Assembly: GCA_963831235.1 (NCBI GenBank)
Contig: CAWHPS010000075.1
Span: 1-64,000, forward strand
Source: CAWHPS01 sp963831235
GTDB taxonomy: Bacteria; Fibrobacterota; OXYB2-FULL-49-7; JAEUSG01
Direction: 5' to 3'
DNA: 64,000 nt
A model generated the notes under the pieces. The model made no database searches. It had not been told where the DNA came from and saw nothing but the letters and a program-made list of their open reading frames with translations. The stretch's first letter is position 1. The number at the start of each line of letters is the position of its first letter. The translations under genes were made by a program, and so were the position numbers. This document shows positions 8,763-17,934 of this stretch, piece by piece.

Positions 8763-9896
8763 ATGGACCCCTTAAAAATCAGCCAAAATTTATCATGGAA
8801 ATTGTTCACAACAATGACAGATACCAATTCACTATCTCCTCCCGAATCAATTTTGACAATTGGTCTTCCCGAACATTTTAATCGTGACTGGATAAGCCAT
8901 AACCCTGTTTTAAATCTTCAGTATAACAAACCCATTGCTCTGGATTTTGCAGTTGTCAAAGACATTGATTCCAGCGGAGTTGCCCTGGTTCATATTTTAA
9001 AAAGAAAATGCGAACATGGAAGCCATAAGATAACCCTTCAAAACATAACCAGGGCCATGCTTTCTGCAATTGTCTCGGTGCCCGAACCTTCTGCCCCTGT
9101 TTCCACATTACCAAAGGAAAAATTTCTTTCATCTCTTGGAACACATACGCTTGCTGCGTTCTCTGTTGCGACAAAGGCCCTCTCTGTTCTGACTGAAATG
9201 TTGTACTGGGGTACATTTGGGGCGTTTAAAAAACGAAATATGAAAAAAGGGGCCCTCGGCGAACAGATGTTTCAACTCGGTTATAAGGCCCTTGGAATAA
9301 TAGCACTGCTTTCCCTTCTTATCGGCGTGGTTCTTGCCCTTCAGGCAGCCATTCAGCTGCAACTGTACGGTGCCGGGATTTTTCTGGCACCCATGATAGG
9401 TATTTCCATGATTAGGGAACTTGGCCCCATGCTCACGGCTATAATTCTTGCGGGCAGGACAGGCAGTGCCACAACAGCTGAAATTGCGACCATGATGGTA
9501 GGAGAGGAAATCGATGCGCTGAAAACAATGGGGATCAACCCTGTTCAATATATAGTAATCCCCAAGTTCTGGGCCATAACTCTTACAATGCCTGTTTTGA
9601 CGACTATATCAATGGTCGCGGGAATTTTTGGCGGTTTTCTAGTTTCATTATTCTACCTTGACATATCATCCGGCCTTTTCTGGAGCCAGTTGACACAAAA
9701 CATATTCATGAATGACGTGTTGGCGGGATTTGTCAAGTCGGTTATATTTTCATGGCTTATCATCTGGGTTGGTGTGTTTTACGGGTTTAGTGTGCGCGGC
9801 GGTGCGGAAGCAGTAGGACGCAAAACAACGGCAAGCGTTGTGACCGGGATATTCATTATCATAATAACGGATGCAATATTGTCATTTATAATTTGA
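8763..9896 (+). CDS. mlaE: MlaE-type ABC transporter permease with N-terminal STAS domain
   Basis: The 377-residue protein begins with a STAS-like domain (about residues 30-100; DFAVVKDIDSSGVALVHIL is the typical core) and continues into the MlaE permease fold (about 140-377) with hydrophobic helices and the conserved segment IRELGPMLTAIILAGRTGSATTAEIATM. This is the two-domain form seen in MlaB-MlaE fusions, so no separate mlaB is needed. It is the inner-membrane channel for phospholipid or other lipid movement between inner and outer membrane. The downstream ATPase starts 7 bases after its stop. The start is uncertain: neither the ATG at 8763 nor the one at 8814 has a clear Shine-Dalgarno site. 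Confidence 0.92.
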   Translation: MDPLKISQNLSWKLFTTMTDTNSLSPPESILTIGLPEHFNRDWISHNPVLNLQYNKPIALDFAVVKDIDSSGVALVHILKRKCEHGSHKITLQNITRAMLSAIVSVPEPSAPVSTLPKEKFLSSLGTHTLAAFSVATKALSVLTEMLYWGTFGAFKKRNMKKGALGEQMFQLGYKALGIIALLSLLIGVVLALQAAIQLQLYGAGIFLAPMIGISMIRELGPMLTAIILAGRTGSATTAEIATMMVGEEIDALKTMGINPVQYIVIPKFWAITLTMPVLTTISMVAGIFGGFLVSLFYLDISSGLFWSQLTQNIFMNDVLAGFVKSVIFSWLIIWVGVFYGFSVRGGAEAVGRKTTASVVTGIFIIIITDAILSFII

Positions 9897-9903
9897 GAGA
9901 TAT

Positions 9904-10701
9904 ATGGAAAATCAGCCGGTTGTAGAAGCGGATAAAATTACAGTGAGTTACGGTGACCATATTGTGCTGAAATCGGTCTCGGCAAAATTCAACCGATCCG
10001 ATATAACTGTTATTCTAGGAACCTCCGGCTGTGGTAAAACAACCCTGCTCAAAACACTGGTAGGTTTGATTAGACCGGTTTCCGGTGTCGTGCACCTGTT
10101 CGGACACCCTTTGACGGATCAGGATGATCCGGAAAGTATTGAAATGCTTAAAAAAGCCGGAGTTTTGTTCCAGAACGGGGCTCTTTTAGGCAGTCTTACG
10201 GTTGCGGAAAATACGGCTCTTCCCCTTACCATGCACACAGGGCTCCCCAGCGAGATAATAGATGAAATGGTGCGGATAAAGCTTTCTCGTGTAGGCCTGC
10301 CGAATGCCGGGCATCTTTATCCCTCCGAACTTTCCGGAGGCATGCGCAAACGTGCCGCACTTGCCCGTGCCCTGGCCCTTGATCCGCCGTTGCTATTATG
10401 CGACGAACCTTCGGCGGGCCTGGATCCGGTTACCTCCGCGGGCCTGGACGAACTGTTGCTGGGGTTGCGCGAATCACTCGGTATCACGATAATCGTTGTT
10501 ACTCATGAATTATCATCCATAGAGCGGATAGCTGATTCCATTTTATTTGTGGAAAAAGGTGTGGTTTTATACAGCGGCCCGCTCTTAAAGGCCTGTGAAC
10601 TGCAGACCGGGCCTGTTCATGATTTTTTTTCTCGCAGTGAACCGCACCCACCGGAAAGCATAAGTCCTGACGGCAATTTTATTGTGGAGAACATTATATG
10701 A
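9904..10701 (+). CDS. mlaF: ABC transporter ATPase, MlaF type
   Basis: A 265-residue ABC ATPase with Walker A GTSGCGKTT near residue 40, signature LSGGMRKRAALARAL, Walker B LLLCDEPSAGLDP and a switch His in VVTHEL. The GMRKR form of the signature is characteristic of the MlaF/Ttg2A group. It powers the MlaE permease. Its last bases overlap the start of the MCE gene by four bases (ATGA), which suggests translational coupling. Confidence 0.94.
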   Translation: MENQPVVEADKITVSYGDHIVLKSVSAKFNRSDITVILGTSGCGKTTLLKTLVGLIRPVSGVVHLFGHPLTDQDDPESIEMLKKAGVLFQNGALLGSLTVAENTALPLTMHTGLPSEIIDEMVRIKLSRVGLPNAGHLYPSELSGGMRKRAALARALALDPPLLLCDEPSAGLDPVTSAGLDELLLGLRESLGITIIVVTHELSSIERIADSILFVEKGVVLYSGPLLKACELQTGPVHDFFSRSEPHPPESISPDGNFIVENII

Positions 10702-11615
10702 GTCTTTCAGTAATGCAAAGGGCAAGGCTCGGTATATTCATGATCAGCGGAGCGGTCTGTCTGTTTTTTTTAATAGCCATTCCTGTTGGTTTCAAGCTCA
10801 TCAACAGCGAGAAGGTATTCTGGGCAAACTTTGAAGGAGAATCCATATCCGGACTTGAACAGGGCGCAATGGTAAAATTTCATGGTGTGCCGGTGGGAAA
10901 GGTGGGCCCAATATCGTATGATTCTAAAAATCTTCTAAAAGTCAGGGTCAAGCTTGAGATCCAGGAGGATTTCCCAATGAAAACGGATATGGTCGCCCAG
11001 ACCGGTTCGATGGGTATAACAGGACTTAAATATGTGGAACTGCTGGGAGGTACCGACGAGGCTCCCTTGCTTTTACAGGGTTCCGAAATCCCCACAAAGA
11101 AATCCATGATGACGACCATTACCGGACAGGCCGAGGTGATTATGGCAAAAGTTGAGGTGCTGCTCAATCATCTCAACTCCATTACGGATCCCGATAGTCT
11201 CAGGGGAATAAAGAGGATTGTGGCCAATACCGAGGCCATAACAGAAGATGCGCGCGGATTTTTAGCGGACATGCGCCCGGAAATCAAAAACCTTTCAGGT
11301 TCATTCAGAAAAATTGTTCTGCGTCTCGACAGTATTTCGCGCGACGTAAAAGCCATTACCAGTGAGACGAACAGGACTTTTGCGAACGGGAGAATGGGTC
11401 GAATTCTGACCACCGTGGACTCAACAGCACAGGCCTTGCATAAGCTTTCCCAGGACATAACTCTTATTATAAAGCAGTCGCGTGAGGATATAATCGTATC
11501 CATGGAAAATCTGCGGGAAACCCTTGAAAACGCCAATGAGTTGACAAAGGTCCTTTCTGAAAATCCATCGCTCCTCTTGAAAGGTGAACAGCAGAAGGAA
11601 AGGGATATACCATGA
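10698..11615 (+). CDS. mlaD: MlaD/MCE-domain lipid-binding protein
   Basis: This 305-residue protein has one N-terminal membrane helix (about residues 10-32) and then an MCE domain (about 40-120) with the typical GLEQGAMVKFHGVPVGKV. The rest is a long helical tail with heptad-like spacing, longer than E. coli MlaD. MCE domains form hexameric rings or tunnels that carry lipids across the periplasm. The start overlaps mlaF and the end overlaps the lipoprotein gene by four bases. The tail suggests a tube-like periplasmic extension similar to the Mce/Yrb type. Confidence 0.92.
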   Translation: MSLSVMQRARLGIFMISGAVCLFFLIAIPVGFKLINSEKVFWANFEGESISGLEQGAMVKFHGVPVGKVGPISYDSKNLLKVRVKLEIQEDFPMKTDMVAQTGSMGITGLKYVELLGGTDEAPLLLQGSEIPTKKSMMTTITGQAEVIMAKVEVLLNHLNSITDPDSLRGIKRIVANTEAITEDARGFLADMRPEIKNLSGSFRKIVLRLDSISRDVKAITSETNRTFANGRMGRILTTVDSTAQALHKLSQDITLIIKQSREDIIVSMENLRETLENANELTKVLSENPSLLLKGEQQKERDIP

Positions 11616-12250
11616 AATTCAAGCATATGTTGGGAAAAATTCAGGCCTGTCTTTTGACGGCAGCCCTGATTTCAGGATGCGGAACCCTGCCTGTTAAGAA
11701 ATATTATCTGCTCAATTATATTCCGTCTATACCTCAAACACGGTTGAAAGATGAGCCGTATCCCTTCACCCTCAGGCTTAAGGAATTCAACATAGAAGAT
11801 GCCTATTCCCGCCCTCAAATAGTTTACAGGCAGAGCCCGTATGAACTTCAATTTTACTTTTACCAGGTATGGGCCGTAAAACCAGCGCGCATGATTAATG
11901 ATCTGATTTTTAATCATCTCGCAGCGGTAAATCTCAGCCGGGATCTTGTACGCAGATATGATGGGGGGCCGAAACCGGATTATGAACTGGACGGCACGGT
12001 TGAAGCCATTGACGAATACGACAGTGATCAGGTATGGTTCGCCCATATGGCCCTGCGTTTCCAGTTAACACGCACCTTGGACGGGAGGGTTGTTTATGCA
12101 CGCAGGTTCGACAATCGTAAACGGGTATTCAAGAATGATCCTCAGAGCGTGGTTAAGGAAATGTCGGTCATGATGGAATTTATAATGAATCAGGTTGTCA
12201 TGGATCTTGACAGGGTTCTCAATAGTGAAAGCACTAGGGTCGGAAAATAA
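11612..12250 (+). CDS. ABC-type transport auxiliary lipoprotein (PqiC/DUF330-like)
   Basis: The 212-residue product has a lipoprotein signal peptide ending in the lipobox LISGC near residue 23, followed by TLPVKKYYLLNYIPS, the usual opening of the auxiliary lipoprotein family found with MCE transporters. Members sit in the outer membrane and appear to dock the MCE tunnel. Its start overlaps mlaD, so the four genes mlaE-F-D and this one form one transport operon. No membrane helix apart from the signal peptide is visible. Confidence 0.85.
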   Translation: MKFKHMLGKIQACLLTAALISGCGTLPVKKYYLLNYIPSIPQTRLKDEPYPFTLRLKEFNIEDAYSRPQIVYRQSPYELQFYFYQVWAVKPARMINDLIFNHLAAVNLSRDLVRRYDGGPKPDYELDGTVEAIDEYDSDQVWFAHMALRFQLTRTLDGRVVYARRFDNRKRVFKNDPQSVVKEMSVMMEFIMNQVVMDLDRVLNSESTRVGK

Positions 12251-12263
12251 GGCAATATTGAAT

Positions 12264-14033
12264 ATGGCTGTTAATATTAGAATCTCCACTGCAATTTTTT
12301 CAGCGTTTTTACTTTTATCCGCATGTTTCCTGACTGCGTCTCCGCCCCCTGACCTTCCGGGAAATGATATAGGTGATGAATATATACGGCACACTATCCC
12401 ATCTGACATTATTGCTTCCAGAGCTCCGATGTCCATGTCATCTGACACAGTCACCTGGCTAAATATGGCCATGGAAACATGGGATGCCCCGTCCTTATCC
12501 GAGCAGATGGCTTCAGACAATACAAATATTCCTGTTGGCAAGGGGGCGATCTTCATCCCGCGGTTAAGCGGAGTGAATCTGGAGCCCGACATAGAGATAA
12601 TCGACACGTCCGGAAGTGTTGCGGGCCAGGGGAACACCGGAAGAAATTATGCTCTTCTTCCGGGCCGGTATTATGTAATGCACGGAAGCGGCTCCTATAA
12701 GCAGCGACTGTCGCACATCGTCGATGTTACGGAAGGCGGATCGATTCCCGTTATTCCCGACTGGTCCGGATTGTCCATAAATACAGTTGATGAAAACGGT
12801 ATCGCCTTTAGGGGTGAATACGAATTAATGCGCATTGATTCTTTTGCGCCTTTTGGCCGCGGCTACGGACCGGACCCGAATCTTGGAGAACAGACAAAGA
12901 CCTGGATATTAAAACCCGGGCTTTATAAACTTATCGGTACCGGTGAAAACTATAATACCCTTAAGAATTTTGTGACCGTAAGGCTTTTACAGGGCAGGTT
13001 TACAAGATTTCTTCTTGTCGAGGATCCCTCCTCATTCAATAAAATCACCGGAGGAGGAATTGTTGACATACAAAACATACATAGACTTGCCGACTACTGG
13101 AAGTATGGTGTTGATATAGGCGGAAATATCCTGTTGAACGCCAAGGTCGACCATCTGCAGAAAGAAAACAACACGACAACTTCGACCATCACGGTGCTTC
13201 TTAATTCATGGGTCCGTTATGAAAAAACCCCTTATGACTGGAACACAAATTTAAAGGTTGATGAGGGATTTGCGCTTTCAGAGATAAATTTGAGAAATCC
13301 CGGCAGCATGATTATCGAGCCCAGTATTGATGAACCGCGTCTTACATCTCTCTTTATCTGGAGGGTTTTGCCATGGTTCGGGCCTTATGGAAGGTTTGAG
13401 GCGACCAGCTCTATTTTCCCCAAAAGGGTATTCCCAGATCAGGTCAATAATAAACCTTTTTTTTATATTCTCCATGAAAACGGGTCAAGAGATATTTATG
13501 ATACCATCGGTATTCCGCTTGAAAGGGAACCTTCTTTTTCTCCTGCAGTAATCACAAGCAGTATAGGAGCGAACCTGGATCTTCTTAAAATGCGGTATGC
13601 CGACGCCCGTCTACGGACAGGTTTCGCGTATGAGTTCACGCACCAGAGGAGACACTACAAGATAACGGACACCTCTGCTGTAACTGATATCGTAAGTCTT
13701 GCTGATTCGATTCAGATTTCAAGGAGCACGATCCTTTTGCCCATACCAGCAATCACCGAAAACGCTACGGGCCCGGAAGCTTCGGCTATTCTTGAACTGC
13801 GTATCGGAAGCTGGGCGACAGCAAAGTCTGAGACGCGTATTTTTCTGCCTCTTGGTCCTGAGGCGAACCTGAGTGTCCCGAAATTAGACATCCGGAATGT
13901 CGTAAGCTGGTTGATTTCAAGGGCTGTTACCGTTGACTATCAGTACTCTTATACAATAGGTGGACTACAATCAGAAAAGATAAAGCAATCCGAACATCGT
14001 CTGATTATACGGTATTCGTACATAAGCCGGTAA
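12264..14033 (+). CDS. large lipoprotein of unknown function, last gene of the Mla operon
   Basis: I place the start at MAVNIRISTAIF (12264), which gives a signal peptide with a lipobox LLSAC; an upstream in-frame ATG at 12195 would lie inside the previous gene. The product has 589 residues. After a Pro-rich linker (SPPPDLPGND) it shows no domain I recognise. The C-terminal half alternates polar and hydrophobic residues and ends in short strands (HRLIIRYSYIS), which could be part of a beta-barrel or beta-sandwich. Its position 13 bases behind the auxiliary lipoprotein suggests an outer-membrane partner of the lipid transporter. That role is inferred only from context. Confidence 0.7.
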   Translation: MAVNIRISTAIFSAFLLLSACFLTASPPPDLPGNDIGDEYIRHTIPSDIIASRAPMSMSSDTVTWLNMAMETWDAPSLSEQMASDNTNIPVGKGAIFIPRLSGVNLEPDIEIIDTSGSVAGQGNTGRNYALLPGRYYVMHGSGSYKQRLSHIVDVTEGGSIPVIPDWSGLSINTVDENGIAFRGEYELMRIDSFAPFGRGYGPDPNLGEQTKTWILKPGLYKLIGTGENYNTLKNFVTVRLLQGRFTRFLLVEDPSSFNKITGGGIVDIQNIHRLADYWKYGVDIGGNILLNAKVDHLQKENNTTTSTITVLLNSWVRYEKTPYDWNTNLKVDEGFALSEINLRNPGSMIIEPSIDEPRLTSLFIWRVLPWFGPYGRFEATSSIFPKRVFPDQVNNKPFFYILHENGSRDIYDTIGIPLEREPSFSPAVITSSIGANLDLLKMRYADARLRTGFAYEFTHQRRHYKITDTSAVTDIVSLADSIQISRSTILLPIPAITENATGPEASAILELRIGSWATAKSETRIFLPLGPEANLSVPKLDIRNVVSWLISRAVTVDYQYSYTIGGLQSEKIKQSEHRLIIRYSYISR

Positions 14034-14105
14034 GCACGAGTTGCCTTTTTCCTTGAATTTGGAATGTTTCAGGGCCTATATTCTTAACACAAAGAAAGTG
14101 TACGG

Positions 14106-16676
14106 ATGATATTACCAATAAGTAGAAAGGGTTTTATGCTTATCTTATCAAGAATCACAGTAGTGGCGGTCATCGCGCTCTTCGTGTCTTCGGGCTCTGG
14201 GGCGGACTTAATCCACGACGACTTCCAAGCGAGCCTCGGCGCTACTCCCAATTCATACATCTACTCCGAAATCGGCGTTGACGCCAGGGGCAACTACCTG
14301 GTGGCCTGGATGGAAAACACGGGCACCTACGACAACAAGCGCATTGTGGGCCGCCATTTCAACAGTTCGGGCGTCGCTATCAGTGCGAGGTTCGAGATAA
14401 CAACAGACGTAACCCTGGCCTATAGGGAGCGTTTCACACTTTCCATGTCCGACAGCGGAAATTTCATCGTGGCTTGGAAATACAAATCAGGCAGCATTTA
14501 CCGTTGTTATGTCCGCCGATACAATAAAGACCGTACCCCTTTTGATGCTGCACCGGTCAACATCAACACGAACACGGCCCTCCCGGTCAACAACCCTGAT
14601 GTCGCTCTCAACAATTCAGGTGACTGCGCAGTGGCCTGGGAAGGAACCGGCGGAACCATTGTCGGCGGCCTGATAAGCGCAAACGTCAGTCCGGTATTGA
14701 CGCCTTTTACACTCGACTCCCTCGGAATCCAACCGCATATCGCCTTAAGCGACACCAATACACTTGTCGTGTCGTTCATCTATTCCTATTCCAATAAATT
14801 GATGTACCAAGTGTTTTCATATAAAGGCGGAATCACGGCACTTTGGCACGCGTTCCCTGTTTCCACCACAGGAATAGTTCCCGTCGAGCGCTTCGACCTC
14901 GACATCATGAAAAGGAGCGGCCAGTTCATCATCGTATGGCCCGAATGGACCGGCACGGCCATGGAGATAAAGGGCGCCAAGTACTCTCGGACAGGCGCAG
15001 GCCGGGACGCAGTCTTCTATGTTGAGGAGAACCTGCGGCCGGACGCGGACCGCATGCCAAGCGTTCACATCAACCGCAATAACAACTTCATAGTCACCTG
15101 GGCGAGCCCGTTTTCCTCCAAACTCAGCATGAGGGCTTATGCCCCTGACGGGAGGCCACTTATCGATGCACAGGACATTCTGCCCAACCTGGCCAAAGGC
15201 CCGATATCCGATTTTTCCAGTGTTCTGACTAATAATTCCCGGGTAATTATAATCTGTCCGCAAAATGGTGTAAATCTTCAGAATTTAAGCATGTTCGGAA
15301 CGTCTCCCAGACCGATGGTCAAGGTTGACATGCTTGGAAGCGGCGCGCAATACGCCAGACCTGCTGTCAGCGCGAAGACAAAAAGCCTCGCCGTGGTCTG
15401 GGAAGACGGGACAACCGGCCGGGTGATGCTCCAGGTCTTTGATTCCACCAACAATGCGTTGACCATGGCGAACCCCGTGAATACAGATGGAAGCGCCTCG
15501 AATCCAGTTGTTGCCATCGACACCAATATCTTTGTGGCATGGGAGGATGTGCGCTCCGGCTCCACGGATACCGCCATCTTTTTCCAGAGATTCAATTCCA
15601 GAGGTCAAGCCGTGGGCCCCAATACGCGGATAAGTGAGCTCGGAGTAAATGGCAGGCACCCGGCGATTGCAATAGGTAAAGGCCGCGTTTTGTTCGTATG
15701 GGAGGACAAACGCGCCGCCCGGGGAGACCGGTTCCAGGTATTCGGACAATTCTTCACTGACGCAGGCCAGAATATCGGAGGCAACTTTCTGGTGGATACT
15801 GTCAACATCGACTGTTACCGACCGGATGTCGCGACATCTGGCAAAGACATCTTCGCCGTGGTCTGGTACACCCTGACCGGCACGATATTCTCACAGTCGT
15901 CGAATGTGTACTTAAAGTGCCTCAACCGGGACGGTGCCCCGCTCGGGCCCGCGAGAAAGCTTAATGGCAACCAGTCGAAAGCAGCCAATCCCCGTGTAGC
16001 CATGGACAGTGCCAGCCGTACCGTGGCCGCCTGGCTCGACGGCAGGGAGGCGTTGTTCACCAGCCATGTCTATGGCCAACGGTGCAATGCGGATGGAACG
16101 CTTCTTGATTCGAATTTCCGCGTCGACTCGGACTCTACCTCCAAATCCTACGCGGATGTCGCCATGAGCGCCAACGGCGGCATGGCCTTTTCCTGGCAAT
16201 ATGGAAGCAATACCAGGCCACCCCTCAAGGTGGTAATGCGGGAATACGATTTTAACCTTACCCCGCACGCGCCGGAAGAACAACAAAATTACGATTCCAT
16301 CCGCTTGATGGTGGCCGTGCCATGCATGCATGCGGCGGCTGACCGGTGTGTGCTGGTTTGGATGAATTCCAGTACCGACGATCTCGAGGGAATGGACATC
16401 TGGGCGCAGGTCACCCGTCTCACGGACAATACACCCTCCTCGCTGCCCCCTTCCATGCCGCGAGGCTTGAGCAACAGAGAACCGTTCATCAAGACCAACC
16501 CTTTCTCCCTCTCTTCCTGGACAAACAATTCTGATGAGCAAGTCGAGATACTGGATGTGAACGGCAGGACCATGAAGCGGGTCGGGCCCGGGGATACTTT
16601 CCGGTTCACCTGTTACGGGATCTATTTCTTCAGATCCGGGAAAACCGGCGTGGTCAAGGCGGTCAGGGTGAAATAA
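14106..16676 (+). CDS. secreted repeat protein, probable beta-propeller, with divergent C-terminal sorting-like domain
   Basis: The 856-residue protein starts with a signal peptide (hydrophobic run VVAVIALFVSS). Repeats of about 50-60 residues recur, each carrying a variant of VAWxDxRxG (for example AVVWEDGTTGR, VAWEDVRSGS, FVWEDKRAARGD, AAWLDGREAL), the pattern of a beta-propeller built from Asp-box-like blades. The last 70 residues (TNPFS, VEILDVNGR, GIYFFRSGK, VKAVRVK) resemble a divergent type IX-style sorting module. The DNA is visibly GC-richer than the flanking operon, suggesting transfer or different codon selection. No enzyme motif is seen; a surface adhesin or binding protein is most likely. 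Confidence 0.75.
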   Translation: MILPISRKGFMLILSRITVVAVIALFVSSGSGADLIHDDFQASLGATPNSYIYSEIGVDARGNYLVAWMENTGTYDNKRIVGRHFNSSGVAISARFEITTDVTLAYRERFTLSMSDSGNFIVAWKYKSGSIYRCYVRRYNKDRTPFDAAPVNINTNTALPVNNPDVALNNSGDCAVAWEGTGGTIVGGLISANVSPVLTPFTLDSLGIQPHIALSDTNTLVVSFIYSYSNKLMYQVFSYKGGITALWHAFPVSTTGIVPVERFDLDIMKRSGQFIIVWPEWTGTAMEIKGAKYSRTGAGRDAVFYVEENLRPDADRMPSVHINRNNNFIVTWASPFSSKLSMRAYAPDGRPLIDAQDILPNLAKGPISDFSSVLTNNSRVIIICPQNGVNLQNLSMFGTSPRPMVKVDMLGSGAQYARPAVSAKTKSLAVVWEDGTTGRVMLQVFDSTNNALTMANPVNTDGSASNPVVAIDTNIFVAWEDVRSGSTDTAIFFQRFNSRGQAVGPNTRISELGVNGRHPAIAIGKGRVLFVWEDKRAARGDRFQVFGQFFTDAGQNIGGNFLVDTVNIDCYRPDVATSGKDIFAVVWYTLTGTIFSQSSNVYLKCLNRDGAPLGPARKLNGNQSKAANPRVAMDSASRTVAAWLDGREALFTSHVYGQRCNADGTLLDSNFRVDSDSTSKSYADVAMSANGGMAFSWQYGSNTRPPLKVVMREYDFNLTPHAPEEQQNYDSIRLMVAVPCMHAAADRCVLVWMNSSTDDLEGMDIWAQVTRLTDNTPSSLPPSMPRGLSNREPFIKTNPFSLSSWTNNSDEQVEILDVNGRTMKRVGPGDTFRFTCYGIYFFRSGKTGVVKAVRVK

Positions 16677-16765
16677 GGGACAACGTATATGCTTACGAAC
16701 CCTTTAGTTGACTGCTCATTGCCAGGTAACACGCCATGTCCAGTGCCAAAAAAGCAGTGAAAGAT

Positions 16766-17824
16766 TCAATTCCTGCTGTTATGGCGGGTAACCACCTCGA
16801 GAAATGCCTCAATATTGGCCCAAGGGACCTCGGGCTCCAGAAGATGGGTAGGTGATAGAACAAGTCCTCCACTCTTTCCTACTTCACGAATCATGGTTTT
16901 ACACACTTGCTTTACATCATCCGGAGTGCCAAAAGGCATGGTAGTCTGTGTTCCCAAGGTGCCCCAAAAGGAGAGCTTGTCGCCATATTGTTTTTTAACC
17001 TTTACCGGATCCATACATTCAGGTTGGACCGGATTTAAAATATCAACTCCAATTTCAATGAGTTCAGGAAAAATTTCCTGACAATTCCCATCACCATGAT
17101 AAAAAACCAGCAGATTAGGGTTGACGCTTTTTGCTGAAGCAATTACCGCTGCCAGACGCGGCTTTATAAATTCTTGCCAGGTCTCAAGTTTCATCATCAT
17201 GGCAAGTTGAGTTGAAACATCATCGCCCAGCCGAAGAATATCGCAACCCGCCAATGCATACTGTTTAGCCTTCTCACGGTTTATTGCGGAAATGCGATCA
17301 AGATGATAGTGAGCCAAATCAGGGTTCAGGAGCATATCCACCATAAAAGTTTCCATACCGCGCAGATACCAGGCGATTTCAAAGATGGTCATCTCCATAC
17401 ATGCCACCGCAAGCTTGTCACCTTGTTTTATTTCTGCAAAACGTTTTTTAGTTTGTAACCAGTCGAATTCCGTCAAAGGATCCGGATAAGGGTAGGATTG
17501 AAACTCCGCAAGTGTCTCAAAGTTCCGCATGGGATGTTGCATATGGCTGAAATGAGCGACACTCCCGGACTTATACCCAACCCCCCAGGCCTCATCGAGC
17601 CTGATATCTGTCAAGTCCGGATAATAGGGTAAAAATTTATTCTTGGGTCCGATATACGGGGCACTGCAGCCCAGAACCGGGAAAGAATAGTATTCATCAA
17701 CCTTTCGTGTTCCAGTCCGTTTCTCAAATTCATCGAGTAAAGACGGGCACAAACAAAACTCAAATGGAACATAAGCGTCATCTTCCCTGCGAAGAGCAGC
17801 CAAACATTTTTCCCTTAAACCCAT
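16766..17824 (-). CDS. uroporphyrinogen decarboxylase (URO-D)-family protein, likely corrinoid methyltransferase type
   Basis: The 352-residue protein begins MGLREKCLAALRREDDAYVPF, the standard opening of the non-heme URO-D family, and carries HGDGNCQEIFPELIEIGVDILNPVQP, the conserved metal and substrate region of the MtaA-like branch. GGAGG precedes the ATG. Genuine HemE motifs at the N-terminus are absent, so heme synthesis is unlikely; demethylation of a small methylated compound through a corrinoid protein is the usual suggestion for this branch. It is transcribed divergently from an AraC regulator 110 bases away, which probably controls it. No corrinoid protein is adjacent. Confidence 0.85.
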   Translation of the reverse strand: MGLREKCLAALRREDDAYVPFEFCLCPSLLDEFEKRTGTRKVDEYYSFPVLGCSAPYIGPKNKFLPYYPDLTDIRLDEAWGVGYKSGSVAHFSHMQHPMRNFETLAEFQSYPYPDPLTEFDWLQTKKRFAEIKQGDKLAVACMEMTIFEIAWYLRGMETFMVDMLLNPDLAHYHLDRISAINREKAKQYALAGCDILRLGDDVSTQLAMMMKLETWQEFIKPRLAAVIASAKSVNPNLLVFYHGDGNCQEIFPELIEIGVDILNPVQPECMDPVKVKKQYGDKLSFWGTLGTQTTMPFGTPDDVKQVCKTMIREVGKSGGLVLSPTHLLEPEVPWANIEAFLEVVTRHNSRN

Positions 17825-17934
17825 TTCAGCCTCCGGATTAACTTTGGTTCACATAAACTTGTTAACAATAAATATAATCCCTTTATTGCCAAAGCGGAAT
17901 GGAGAGTCGTATATTCAATGTATAATCGTACATT

